Source: UBA7446 sp024639165 (GTDB lineage: Bacteria; Bacteroidota; Bacteroidia; Flavobacteriales; Flavobacteriaceae). Taken from it: DNA of 64,000 nucleotides. Shown here one piece after another: positions 16,021 through 24,670 of the stretch (within the stretch, counting starts at the first letter, position 1; every line of letters begins with the position of its first letter). The stretch lies in assembly GCA_024639165.1 (NCBI GenBank), contig JAHEIX010000004.1, positions 43,708 to 107,707 of the forward strand, given 5' to 3'. The position numbers and the translations under genes were made by a program. Under the pieces are notes generated by a model that made no database searches, was not told where the DNA came from, and was given only the letters and a program-made list of their open reading frames with translations.

Positions 16021-18825
16021 ATGTCCAAAAACCGCCTTTTCCTTTTAGATGCTTATGCGTTAATTTTTCGTGGATATTACGCGTTTATCAAAAACCCCAG
16101 AATTAATTCTAAAGGCATGGACACCAGTGCCATATTGGGTTTTACCAATTCGCTTTTTGATGTCATTAAAAAAGAACGCCCCGATCATCTGGCTGTTGCT
16201 TTTGACAAGGGAGGCTCAAAATTTAGAAACGACATTTTCGCTGACTATAAAGCCAATCGCTCCGAAACGCCAGAAGCCATTAAAATTGCAGTCCCCTATA
16301 TTCAAAAACTGCTCAAAGCCCTCCAAATTCCCATCATTGAACTAGAAGGCTATGAGGCCGATGACATTATCGGAACGCTGGCCAAGCAAGCTGAGAAAGA
16401 ATCTTTTGAGGTGTTTATGGTTACTCCAGACAAGGACTTTGCCCAATTGGTTTCTGAAAATATTTTTATGTATCGCCCTGCACGCATGGGCAATGGAATT
16501 GAAATTTGGGGTATTCCCGAAGTGCAAGAAAAGTTTGAAATAACGCATCCCGAACAAGTCATTGATTATTTGGGGATGATGGGAGATGCGGTTGATAATA
16601 TTCCCGGACTGCCGGGTGTTGGTGACAAAACCGCAAAAAAATTTCTTGCCCATTACGGCAGCATGGAAGAACTGTTGGCCAATACAGCGGATCTCAAAGG
16701 GAAATTAAAAGAAAAAATCGAAGCCAATAAAGCACTTGGGCTGTTGTCAAAAAAACTGGCGCGTATTATGCTGGATGTACCCGTGCAGTTTGATGCCAAT
16801 GACTATAAACTATCTGATCCCAATATACCTGCAGTTAGTGAGCTGTTTCAAGACTTGGAATTCAGACGTTTGAGCGAAACCTTTATCAAAGTATTTAAGC
16901 CTAATGAAGTGGCTCCTGAAGCGACTAAAACCGAGGCTGTGGCAGCCGCGCCTGTTGCCTTTGATTTATTTAACCAACCTGGTAGTGGACAAAGTGAAAG
17001 CACATCGGCTTTCAAATCGCTTGACAGTGTGCCTCACCTTTATCAATGCGTAAACTCAGAGCTGGAACGCAAGTTGTTGTTGCAAACCATGCAGCGCCAA
17101 AAAAGCGTCTGCTTCGATACCGAAACCACTGGGCTTGACGCCGTAAGCACATCGCTTGTGGGTATTGCATTTAGCTGGCAAGCTCACACGGGATATTATG
17201 TACCCATCCCAGAAGATGCCGAAGCACGTAAGGCAGTGCTAGATAGCCTGTTGCCTTTTTTTGAAAACGATTCCATTGAGAAAGTAGGGCAAAACCTCAA
17301 GTACGATCTCAAAGTCATGCAACAGCACGGAATTTCGGTAAAAGGAAAATTGTTTGATACCATGCTCGCGCACTACATTATCAATCCAGATATGCGTCAC
17401 AACATGGATGTGTTGGCAGAGACCTACCTTGGTTATCGCCCCAAACCCATTACAGACTTGATTGGTAAAAAAGGAAAGAATCAGGGGTCTATGCGCGATG
17501 TCCCCTTAGATCAACAAACCGAATATGCTGCCGAAGACGCAGACATTACTTGGCAGCTTAAAGAACATTTTGAAAAAGAACTGGGAAAAAACGAGCAGCG
17601 TGCTTTGTTGGATAAAGTTGAATTGCCGTTGGTTCGCGTATTGGCTGCCATGGAATTGGCAGGCATAAGCATAGATGTGCCTTATTTGAACGAAATGTCC
17701 AAAGTCTTGCAGCAAGAAGCTACTGCTTTGGAGCAGCGTATTTTTGAGCAAGCTGGTGAAACTTTTAATTTGGCATCACCCAAACAATTAGGGCCTATTT
17801 TATTTGATAAACTCAAATTAATTGACAAGCCTAAAAAAACCAAAACGGGACAATATTCCACCGCTGAGGAAGTGCTGTCCACTCTAGCCAAGGATCATCC
17901 CATAGTAGCACATATTTTGGAATGGCGCAGTGTGCAAAAACTCAATAACACCTATGTTTCGGCATTGCCTGAGGATGTGAATGCAACTACAAACCGGATT
18001 CACACGGTTTACAACCAAGCGGTTGCTGCCACAGGACGCTTGAGCAGCAACCATCCCAATTTGCAAAATATTCCCATTCGTACGCCTAGAGGGCAACAAG
18101 TCCGTAAGGCCTTTGTGGCCAAAGATGATGAGCATGTACTGATGGCCGCGGATTACTCACAAATTGAGCTACGTATTATTGCCTCATTGAGTGAAGATCC
18201 AAGTATGCTTGCCGCCTTTAACAACAACGAAGACATTCATGCGGCTACAGCAGCCAAGGTATTTGGCGTACCGATTTCAGAAGTAAGTCGAGAACAGCGC
18301 AGTCAAGCCAAAACAGTGAATTTTGGTATTATTTATGGTGTGTCTGCCTTTGGACTTAGCAATCAAACAACGCTTAGCCGTAAAGAGGCGAAAGCGCTCA
18401 TTGAGGCCTATTACGAAAGCTACCCCAAACTAAAGGCCTATATGAGTGAGCAAGTAGATTTTGCACGTGAGCACGGCTATGTGGCTACGGTACTGGGCAG
18501 ACGTCGTTATTTAAAAGACATCAATTCGCGTAACGCAATTGTTCGTGGTGCTGCAGAGCGCAATGCGATAAATGCACCCATTCAAGGAAGTGCTGCGGAT
18601 ATCATCAAGCTGGCCATGCTTACGATATATGACAAAATGCAACAGCAACACTTCAAGGCGCAAATGCTGTTGCAGGTGCATGACGAATTGGTTTTTGAAT
18701 GCCCAAAGTCGGAATTAGAAGCGTTAAAGCATCTGGTAAAAACCGAAATGGAAGCCGCCTATTCCTTACAAGTTCCGCTTACCGTTGACATGGGTATTGG
18801 ACACAACTGGCTTGAGGCACATTAG
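16021..18825 (+). CDS. polA: DNA polymerase I
   Basis: A 934-residue PolA with all three domains. The 5'-3' exonuclease covers about 1-290 (LFLLDAYALIFRGYYAF; EGYEADDIIGTLA; DAVDNIPGLPGVGDKTA). The 3'-5' proofreading domain covers about 350-540 and keeps its metal ligands: FDTETTGLD (Exo I), GQNLKYDLK (Exo II) and YAAEDADITW (Exo III). The polymerase covers about 560-934, with DYSQIELR (motif A), the AKTVNFGIIYG helix (motif B) and VHDEL (motif C). Enzymes of some lineages have lost proofreading; this one appears active. It fills gaps and removes RNA primers. It stands alone, with 114 bases before rplM. Confidence 0.98.
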   Translation: MSKNRLFLLDAYALIFRGYYAFIKNPRINSKGMDTSAILGFTNSLFDVIKKERPDHLAVAFDKGGSKFRNDIFADYKANRSETPEAIKIAVPYIQKLLKALQIPIIELEGYEADDIIGTLAKQAEKESFEVFMVTPDKDFAQLVSENIFMYRPARMGNGIEIWGIPEVQEKFEITHPEQVIDYLGMMGDAVDNIPGLPGVGDKTAKKFLAHYGSMEELLANTADLKGKLKEKIEANKALGLLSKKLARIMLDVPVQFDANDYKLSDPNIPAVSELFQDLEFRRLSETFIKVFKPNEVAPEATKTEAVAAAPVAFDLFNQPGSGQSESTSAFKSLDSVPHLYQCVNSELERKLLLQTMQRQKSVCFDTETTGLDAVSTSLVGIAFSWQAHTGYYVPIPEDAEARKAVLDSLLPFFENDSIEKVGQNLKYDLKVMQQHGISVKGKLFDTMLAHYIINPDMRHNMDVLAETYLGYRPKPITDLIGKKGKNQGSMRDVPLDQQTEYAAEDADITWQLKEHFEKELGKNEQRALLDKVELPLVRVLAAMELAGISIDVPYLNEMSKVLQQEATALEQRIFEQAGETFNLASPKQLGPILFDKLKLIDKPKKTKTGQYSTAEEVLSTLAKDHPIVAHILEWRSVQKLNNTYVSALPEDVNATTNRIHTVYNQAVAATGRLSSNHPNLQNIPIRTPRGQQVRKAFVAKDDEHVLMAADYSQIELRIIASLSEDPSMLAAFNNNEDIHAATAAKVFGVPISEVSREQRSQAKTVNFGIIYGVSAFGLSNQTTLSRKEAKALIEAYYESYPKLKAYMSEQVDFAREHGYVATVLGRRRYLKDINSRNAIVRGAAERNAINAPIQGSAADIIKLAMLTIYDKMQQQHFKAQMLLQVHDELVFECPKSELEALKHLVKTEMEAAYSLQVPLTVDMGIGHNWLEAH

Positions 18826-18852
18826 GGCATTTAAACAAATCTAAAAATAGCG

Positions 18853-18883
18853 TTTGCAATATTGGGGATAGTTTGTACATTTG
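18853..18883 (+). promoter_or_regulatory. rplM-rpsI promoter (-33 TTTG, -7 TACATTTG)
   Basis: TTTG at 18853-18856 and TACATTTG at 18876-18883 are 19 bases apart, matching both boxes and the spacing of Bacteroidetes housekeeping promoters. It is one of the two most complete promoters in the window and fits a highly expressed ribosomal protein operon. Confidence 0.75.
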
Positions 18884-18888
18884 CAGCC

Positions 18889-18917
18889 CGCCAAACAGGG
18901 GTAAATCCTATATGGCG
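18889..18917 (+). promoter_or_regulatory. Hairpin in the L13-S9 mRNA leader
   Basis: Right after the predicted start site, CGCCA (18889-18893) pairs with TGGCG (18913-18917), and AGG (18897-18899) with CCT (18907-18909) inside it, around a 7-base loop. L13 operons in other bacteria have autoregulatory leaders, so this may be a ribosomal-protein-binding leader. Complementarity is observed; the role is inferred. Confidence 0.4.
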
Positions 18918-18939
18918 ATAACGAGCAAAAACGTATATA

Positions 18940-19395
18940 GTGGACTCATTAAGTTATAAAACCGTATCCATCAACAAGCAAAACGCTGATAAACAGTGGG
19001 TTGTAGTTGATGCTGCCGACCAAATTTTAGGTCGCTTTTCTTCAAAAGTAGCCAAGCTATTGCGTGGCAAATACAAGCCTAGCTTCACGCCTCATGTGGA
19101 TTGTGGCGACAATGTCATTGTAATCAATGCAGAAAAAATTAAGTTAACTGGAAATAAATGGACAGATAAGTCTTACATCCGTTACACTGGCTATCCTGGT
19201 GGTCAACGTTCGCTAACGGCTACAGAATTATTTGAAAAAGACCCAACACGTGTTGTTGAAAAAGCCGTTAAGGGTATGCTTCCAAAAAACAAATTAGGCG
19301 CTGAATTGTTCCGAAACCTTTACGTTGTTGAAGGTGCTGAGCACGATCACGGTGGTCAACAGCCCAAAGAACTAAACATCAACGATTTAAGTTAA
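18940..19395 (+). CDS. rplM: 50S ribosomal protein L13 (uL13)
   Basis: A 151-residue L13, a large-subunit protein needed early in 50S assembly. Family features are visible as WVVVDAADQILGRFSSKVAK near residue 20, HVDCGDNVIVINAEKI near 50 and the KLTGNKW...YIRYTGYPGG region near 70, with AVKGMLPKNKLG near 110. The start is GTG at 18940 (GTG GAC TCA TTA AGT), which gives the N-terminus usual for Bacteroidota L13; no in-frame ATG is near. rpsI follows after one base, the usual L13-S9 pair. Confidence 0.97.
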   Translation: MDSLSYKTVSINKQNADKQWVVVDAADQILGRFSSKVAKLLRGKYKPSFTPHVDCGDNVIVINAEKIKLTGNKWTDKSYIRYTGYPGGQRSLTATELFEKDPTRVVEKAVKGMLPKNKLGAELFRNLYVVEGAEHDHGGQQPKELNINDLS

Positions 19396-19396
19396 T

Positions 19397-19783
19397 ATGG
19401 AAACCATTCACAAAATTGGTCGTCGTAAAACAGCCATCGCACGTGTTTACCTCTCTGAAGGTAAAGGTGAAATTACGGTAAACAAAAAGCCATTGGCTGT
19501 GTATTTTGCACCTGCCACATTACAATATAAAGTAAACCAACCCTTTGCACTAACAGAAACTGCAGGACAGTATAACTTGTCTGCAACTGTTGTAGGTGGA
19601 GGACCTAACGGTCAAGCTGAGGCTGTGCGCCTTGCTATTTCAAGAGCTCTATGTGCTATTGATGAAGAGCACCGTTTGGTATTAAAGCCAGAAGGACTAC
19701 TTACACGTGACCCAAGAATGGTGGAGCGTAAAAAGTTCGGTCAAAAGAAGGCAAGAAAAAAATTCCAATTCTCGAAACGTTAA
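19397..19783 (+). CDS. rpsI: 30S ribosomal protein S9 (uS9)
   Basis: A 128-residue S9. It begins ETIHKIGRRKTAIARVYLSE, includes VVGGGPNGQAEAVRLAISRA near residue 70, and ends with the basic tail GQKKARKKFQFSKR that reaches the P-site tRNA in the ribosome. Directly coupled to rplM. A 6-base-pair hairpin (GTTGCG-CTTG-CGCAAC) lies 7 bases after the stop but lacks a T run, so it is not a convincing terminator. Confidence 0.98.
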   Translation: METIHKIGRRKTAIARVYLSEGKGEITVNKKPLAVYFAPATLQYKVNQPFALTETAGQYNLSATVVGGGPNGQAEAVRLAISRALCAIDEEHRLVLKPEGLLTRDPRMVERKKFGQKKARKKFQFSKR

Positions 19784-19922
19784 CCTTACCGTTGCGCTTG
19801 CGCAACATCAAGTTCATTTAAATATCATTAATTTGTTGCCATTAGTTTAGCATCTAAATGTCTAAGGCCGAGAACATCGCCACTTGGATATTGCTAATCA
19901 GGGAACGTAAACTATTACAACA

Positions 19923-20969
19923 ATGTCTAAAATAGAAGTCAAAGACCTACTTGATGCCGGAGTGCATTTTGGTCACCTTACCCGCAAGTGGAACCCCAAC
20001 ATGGCCCCATATATCTATATGGAGCGCAACGGGATTCACATCATCAACCTTTACAAATCGGTTGCTAAAATCGAAGAAGCCAACGAAGCCTTGTCAAAAA
20101 TCGCTGCGTCTGGTCGTAAAATCTTATTTGTTGCTACCAAAAAGCAAGCAAAAGATATCGTTTCTGAAAAAGTAGCCAACGTAAACATGCCGTACATCAC
20201 TGAGCGCTGGCCTGGTGGTATGCTGACCAACTTTGTTACCATCCGTAAGGCGGTAAAGAAAATGGCAGCCATTGATAAAATGAAAGCCGATGGTACCTTT
20301 AATACATTATCTAAAAAGGAAAAGCTACAAGTAGACCGTCTGCGTGCCAAGCTTGAAAAGAACTTAGGTTCTATCTCGGATATGACGCGTTTGCCAGGTG
20401 CCTTGTTTATTGTAGATATCCGTCGCGAGCACATTGCCGTTAAGGAAGCACAAAAATTGAACATCCCTATTTTCGCTATGGTAGATACCAACGCTGATCC
20501 ACGTGATGTAGACTATGTAATTCCAGCGAATGACGATGCGTCAAAATCTATTGAAAAAATCATGACTTTGGTTACTGAAGCTGTTGCTGAAGGACTTAAA
20601 GAACGTCAGAAAGACAAAGCAGATGCCGATGCTGCTGCTACTGAAGGTGAAGTTGTTGCACCGACAACAGCTGAAGAAGCTGCACCTGCTGTTGAAGCAG
20701 CCAAACCAGCTAAAAAGAAAACCAAAGCAGCCAAAAAAGAAGTTGTTGAGGAAGTAGCTGCTGTGGAAGAAGCTGTTGAGGAAGTAACTGCTGAGGAAGT
20801 AGTTGAAGAAGCAAAAGCAGCGGCTGTAGAAGCCCCTGCAAAAGCAGACAAACCTGCCAAAGCAAAAAAAGCTGTTGAAGCAGCTGCACCTGCTGAAGTG
20901 GTAGAAACTGAAGAACCTGCTGAAGACGCTGTTGAAGACACTGACGAAGAAACCAAAGAAGAAAAATAA
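19923..20969 (+). CDS. rpsB: 30S ribosomal protein S2 (uS2) with long acidic C-terminal extension
   Basis: A 348-residue S2. The core (about 1-230) is typical: DLLDAGVHFGHLTRKWNPNM at residue 7, YIYMERNGIHIINLYK, ATKKQAKDIVSEKVA, ERWPGGMLTNF, and the DPRDVDYVIPANDDA segment near 190. From about residue 235 to the end the protein is an Ala/Glu/Lys/Val-rich, proline-spaced, low-complexity tail of about 110 residues. A usual S2 is near 250 residues. The extension probably has no fixed structure. tsf follows after 10 bases, the standard rpsB-tsf pair. Confidence 0.97.
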   Translation: MSKIEVKDLLDAGVHFGHLTRKWNPNMAPYIYMERNGIHIINLYKSVAKIEEANEALSKIAASGRKILFVATKKQAKDIVSEKVANVNMPYITERWPGGMLTNFVTIRKAVKKMAAIDKMKADGTFNTLSKKEKLQVDRLRAKLEKNLGSISDMTRLPGALFIVDIRREHIAVKEAQKLNIPIFAMVDTNADPRDVDYVIPANDDASKSIEKIMTLVTEAVAEGLKERQKDKADADAAATEGEVVAPTTAEEAAPAVEAAKPAKKKTKAAKKEVVEEVAAVEEAVEEVTAEEVVEEAKAAAVEAPAKADKPAKAKKAVEAAAPAEVVETEEPAEDAVEDTDEETKEEK

Positions 20970-20979
20970 AAAAAAGACT

Positions 20980-21807
20980 ATGTCAAAAATTACTGCTGCT
21001 GAAGTAAATAAACTGCGCAAAACAACTGGTGCAGGTATGATGGACTGTAAAAAAGCACTTGTAGAAGCTGGTGGCGACTTTGAAGCTGCCATTGAATTAC
21101 TGCGTAAAAAAGGACAGAAGGTTGCTGCAAACCGTGCAGACCGTGACTCGTCTGAAGGTGCTGTAATTGCTCGTGTAAACGATGATGCTACCGCAGGCGT
21201 TGTAGTATCCATAAACTGTGAAACAGACTTTGTAGCCAAAAACGATAGCTACTTAGCCCTTGCAAACAAACTTGCTGACATTGCGCTTACCCAAGACAAC
21301 AGAGATGCCTTTTTGGCGACAACATTTGAGGGTGACCTTAGCGTAGCTGACAAGCTTACTGAGCAAACGGGTGTCATTGGTGAGAAAATTGAAATTGGTG
21401 GTTTTGAACGCTTGGAGGCGCCTTTCGTAGGTTCGTATATCCATGCAGGGAATAAGATTGCCACGCTCGTTAGTCTTTCTGCTGCGGTGGAAGGAGCTGC
21501 AGAAGCGGCCAAAAATGTTGCCATGCAGGCAGCTGCCATGAACCCCATCGCACTTAACGAAGATGGCGTTGACGCGACTATTATCGAAAAGGAAATCGAA
21601 ATTGCCAAAGACCAGTTGCGTCAAGAAGGCAAGCCAGAAGCCATGCTCGATAATATTGCAAAAGGTAAAATTAAACGTTTCTTTAAAGACAATACACTGG
21701 TTAATCAAGCCTATATCAAAGACGGCAAACAAAGCGTTTCGGCTTATGTAAAGTCTGTTCATGCAGACCTTACCGTAACAGGTTTTAAGCGTTTGGCCCT
21801 GGGCTAG
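20980..21807 (+). CDS. tsf: Elongation factor Ts
   Basis: A 275-residue EF-Ts, the nucleotide exchange factor for EF-Tu. The N-terminal UBA-like domain contains LRKTTGAGMMDCKKAL. The core carries NCETDFVAKND near residue 73, the signature that inserts beside the EF-Tu nucleotide pocket. The usual coiled-coil subdomain and C-terminal module follow. I start at ATG 20980 (MSKITAAEV); an earlier in-frame ATG at 20932 lies inside rpsB. A strong terminator follows 25 bases after the stop, closing the rpsB-tsf unit. Confidence 0.98.
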   Translation: MSKITAAEVNKLRKTTGAGMMDCKKALVEAGGDFEAAIELLRKKGQKVAANRADRDSSEGAVIARVNDDATAGVVVSINCETDFVAKNDSYLALANKLADIALTQDNRDAFLATTFEGDLSVADKLTEQTGVIGEKIEIGGFERLEAPFVGSYIHAGNKIATLVSLSAAVEGAAEAAKNVAMQAAAMNPIALNEDGVDATIIEKEIEIAKDQLRQEGKPEAMLDNIAKGKIKRFFKDNTLVNQAYIKDGKQSVSAYVKSVHADLTVTGFKRLALG

Positions 21808-21832
21808 TCCTAAACCTTTGTTAAAACAAACG

Positions 21833-21861
21833 AAGACCTCCAGTATGGGGGTCTTTTTTTT
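21833..21861 (+). terminator. Rho-independent terminator after tsf
   Basis: AAGACCTCC and GGGGGTCTT form a 9-base-pair stem (one G-T pair) around loop AGTAT, followed by a run of eight T. This is the clearest intrinsic terminator in the window. Confidence 0.9.
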
Positions 21862-21891
21862 ATATTGGCAGTATCCAAATACGTATATGAA

Positions 21892-23331
21892 ATGAAAACC
21901 TTTGTGCTTCTACTGCTTTTTAGCTTTTCAACTGTTGCCTATACTCAACACATTACCGTGCTAGACAGCATATCCCAAGAACCCATTCCATTTGTGCACG
22001 TTTACGATGGTAACAAAGGGGTTATTGGCAGTAGTAAAGGAACTTTTTATTGGCAAAGCAATACTGCAAATTCCATCTCCTTGTCTTGTATGGGCTATGC
22101 TACTAAAACAGTTCTTGTTGATCAGCTCAAAGATTCTCTTTATATGATACCTAAAGCGTTTGCACTTGCACCCATTATGGTATCCAATAAGACCTTGACA
22201 GCAAAAGAAATCATGGCGCAGGTCCTTGAAAATACCCCCAACAACATGGATTTTGGGCTTTCTTCAAGTGAGGTCTATGTTGTGGTAAAGGGCAAGGATG
22301 TAGTTCAAAAAATGGATATAGAAATTAAAAAATCTACCATCCCAGAGTTGGATCAAACCTTTGTAGATGAAATCATCCAAAAAGTACCACGAGAACAAGA
22401 AAGCGTTTACTACACACAAAGCAAGTGGCTTCGAGACAGTGGGGGACTAAATCTTCACAAATTAGAAGTCATGCAAGCTGCAAACCTCAAAGATTCACTG
22501 AGTGAAGCAACGTATACCTCAATGGAAGAAACCATAGATGGTGTTTTAAAAAAACGAATCAAAAAAGACTCTTATTTTAAGGTAAAATCAGGACCGCTTT
22601 TTTCAGTAAAGATTGATAACGACCAAGAAGTAGACTCGACAGCTCAGGATAGCGTAGGCATAACCCCTGAGGATTATGCCAAAAAACAACTCGGGTTGCT
22701 AAAACACAAGGGCAACACCTTACTTTTTGAAGAACAAAACTGGGCACTCCCCTTTTTGGACAAACCAAACAAGTATACGCTAACCAATGAGGGCATCGTA
22801 TATGACCAAAGAGTTCCAACGTATAAATTGCGTTTTACATCAAAAAAACGAAAAGATTACAGCGGTTACCTGCTAGTGGATGTGGTTGATTTCGGAGTGC
22901 ATAAAATATCTTATCACAACAATAAACACACGTTTAGAATTAAGTTGTTAGGGCTATTTTTTGAAGAGCGACTTGACAACAGAACCTATGTCTTTGTCAA
23001 AAATCAATTGGGCAAATACACCCTCTACAATATGTCTGAAAAACTTGATGCGATGATGGGAGTCAGAAGATCTTTTAAAATCATTGAGAAAAATAAGATT
23101 GTCAAAGGGCGCAATAGACAAAATGTCTTGTCAATGGACATTAATTATAGTGGTAAAACCACCACCGAAAGGGATGTCTATTTTAATTCCTTTAAGCCCA
23201 TTTCCAAAACAGCATTTGATGCGTTTAAAGCAACCCATACCGTTACACCAACCGATTTCTATTCGCTAGAAGCCATTCATGTGGTCATGCCGGGATTGCC
23301 CGAGGAGCAGAAAATTTATTCGGATAGGTAG
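21892..23331 (+). CDS. Exported protein with carboxypeptidase-like regulatory domain
   Basis: A 479-residue protein with a signal peptide (TFVLLLLFSFSTVAYTQ) followed by a carboxypeptidase-D regulatory-like beta-sandwich (about residues 21-90: DSISQEPIPFVHVY, then SLSCMGYATKTVLV). That domain is common at the N-terminus of TonB-dependent and other envelope proteins of Bacteroidota. The remaining roughly 390 residues match no family I recognise; they are strand-rich, with RLDNRTYVFVKNQLGKYTLY late in the chain. There is no TonB box or plug domain. ATG 21892 is chosen because it starts the signal peptide, 31 bases past the tsf terminator. Function unknown. Confidence 0.7.
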   Translation: MKTFVLLLLFSFSTVAYTQHITVLDSISQEPIPFVHVYDGNKGVIGSSKGTFYWQSNTANSISLSCMGYATKTVLVDQLKDSLYMIPKAFALAPIMVSNKTLTAKEIMAQVLENTPNNMDFGLSSSEVYVVVKGKDVVQKMDIEIKKSTIPELDQTFVDEIIQKVPREQESVYYTQSKWLRDSGGLNLHKLEVMQAANLKDSLSEATYTSMEETIDGVLKKRIKKDSYFKVKSGPLFSVKIDNDQEVDSTAQDSVGITPEDYAKKQLGLLKHKGNTLLFEEQNWALPFLDKPNKYTLTNEGIVYDQRVPTYKLRFTSKKRKDYSGYLLVDVVDFGVHKISYHNNKHTFRIKLLGLFFEERLDNRTYVFVKNQLGKYTLYNMSEKLDAMMGVRRSFKIIEKNKIVKGRNRQNVLSMDINYSGKTTTERDVYFNSFKPISKTAFDAFKATHTVTPTDFYSLEAIHVVMPGLPEEQKIYSDR

Positions 23332-23361
23332 GAACAACTCGGAGTATCCCCTTGAACTTCT

Positions 23362-23369
23362 TATATTTG
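23362..23369 (+). promoter_or_regulatory. -7 promoter box (TATATTTG) of pyrH-frr
   Basis: TATATTTG matches the consensus and lies 14 bases before the pyrH ATG at 23384, so the mRNA leader should be very short. Confidence 0.6.
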
Positions 23370-23383
23370 CACAAACACACTCC

Positions 23384-24091
23384 ATGCCATACAAACGAAT
23401 ACTTTTAAAGCTAAGCGGTGAAGCACTCATGGGAGACCGCACCCATGGCATTGACCCAAAACGCCTAAGCGAATATGCACAGGACATCAAAGAAATTGTA
23501 GCTATGGGCGTTGAAGTAGCGGTTGTTATCGGAGGAGGAAACATATTTAGAGGGGTAGCTGCAGCCAGTAATGGTATGGATCGCGTACAAGGCGATTATA
23601 TGGGTATGCTGGCCACCTGCATCAACGGAATGGCGCTGCAAAGTGCTCTCGAAGATGCGGAAGTACCCACTCGATTGCAAACTGCTATCAAAATTGAAGC
23701 AATTGCAGAACCTTATATCAAGCGACGTGCCGTACGCCACCTAGAAAAGGGGCGTGTGGTCATATTTGGCGCAGGCACTGGAAATCCATTTTTTACGACA
23801 GACTCGGCAGCTGTATTACGTGCTATTGAAGTAAATGCTGACGTTATCCTCAAAGGAACCCGGGTTGATGGCATCTATACCGCCGACCCAGAAAAAGACA
23901 AAACTGCCGAAAAGTTTGACAATATTTCCTTTAAAGACGTGCTTAGCAAAGGCTTAAAGGTTATGGACTCCACTGCATTTACGCTCAGTCAAGAAAACGA
24001 GCTGCCCATTGTTGTTTTTGACATGAACAAGCCAGGAAACCTCAAAAAAGTAGTCATGGGCGAATCAATTGGAACATTGGTAAATCTTTAA
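23384..24091 (+). CDS. pyrH: UMP kinase
   Basis: A 235-residue UMP kinase of the amino-acid kinase fold, making UDP from UMP with ATP. Visible motifs are KRILLKLSGEALMGD at the N-terminus, VVIGGGNIFRG near residue 50, GDYMGMLATCINGMALQSAL near 70 and the VIFGAGTGNPFFTTDSAA region near 125, with KGTRVDGIYTADP near 155. I start at ATG 23384, which gives the exact family N-terminus and sits behind a -7 box; the frame stays open further upstream. frr follows after 3 bases. Confidence 0.98.
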   Translation: MPYKRILLKLSGEALMGDRTHGIDPKRLSEYAQDIKEIVAMGVEVAVVIGGGNIFRGVAAASNGMDRVQGDYMGMLATCINGMALQSALEDAEVPTRLQTAIKIEAIAEPYIKRRAVRHLEKGRVVIFGAGTGNPFFTTDSAAVLRAIEVNADVILKGTRVDGIYTADPEKDKTAEKFDNISFKDVLSKGLKVMDSTAFTLSQENELPIVVFDMNKPGNLKKVVMGESIGTLVNL

Positions 24092-24094
24092 ATC

Positions 24095-24646
24095 ATGGAA
24101 GAATTAAATCTTATTATGGAAATGGCTGAAGAAGCCATGAACAAAGCACTTGAACACCTAGACAAGTCGTTTATCAACATACGAGCAGGTAAGGCAAACC
24201 CTGTGATGTTGTCCACGGTAAAGGTAGATTATTACGGCTCACAGACCCCACTAAGTCAAGTAGCCAACATCAACACACCCGACGGGCAAACGCTTTCAGT
24301 GCAACCTTGGGAAAAAACGCTTATCCCAGAAATTGAAAAAGCCATTATGGTTGCCAATTTGGGCTTTAACCCCATGAATAATGGAGAGTCGATTATCATC
24401 AGCATACCGCCACTGACGGAAGAACGCCGACGTGAATTGGTAAAGCTTGCCAAAGCAGAAGCTGAACACGCAAAAGTAGGAGTGCGAAATGCACGTAAAG
24501 ACTCTAATGCGGAACTCAAAAAATTAGAACTCTCTGAAGATGAACTCAAAAACGCGGAAGTTGATGTTCAAGAAGCCACGGATAAATTTATCGCCTTAAT
24601 AGACGATAAATATCAAATTAAAGAAAAAGAAATCATGACTGTGTAA
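24095..24646 (+). CDS. frr: Ribosome recycling factor
   Basis: A 183-residue RRF, which with EF-G splits the post-termination ribosome. Features include the KSFINIRAGKANPVMLSTV segment near residue 25, VDYYGSQTPLSQVANI near 45, the SIPPLTEERRRELVKLAK helix near 107-125 and a C-terminal helix ending near DDKYQIKEKEI. Length is normal. Paired with pyrH, as in many bacteria. Confidence 0.98.
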   Translation: MEELNLIMEMAEEAMNKALEHLDKSFINIRAGKANPVMLSTVKVDYYGSQTPLSQVANINTPDGQTLSVQPWEKTLIPEIEKAIMVANLGFNPMNNGESIIISIPPLTEERRRELVKLAKAEAEHAKVGVRNARKDSNAELKKLELSEDELKNAEVDVQEATDKFIALIDDKYQIKEKEIMTV

Positions 24647-24670
24647 GCAGTTTGTGAACATATAGTTGCT

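Noticed and set aside
19791..19806. GTTGCG-CTTG-CGCAAC hairpin after rpsI
   Set aside because: Stable stem, but no T run follows and rpsB lies downstream on the same strand; evidence is insufficient to call it a terminator or attenuator.
20541..21239. Long reading frames antisense to rpsB and tsf (232 and 116 residues, minus strand)
   Set aside because: They arise from the repetitive Ala/Glu/Lys codons of the S2 tail; the translations are Ser/Phe-rich or Ser/Ala-rich low complexity with no domain, and the sense genes are certain.
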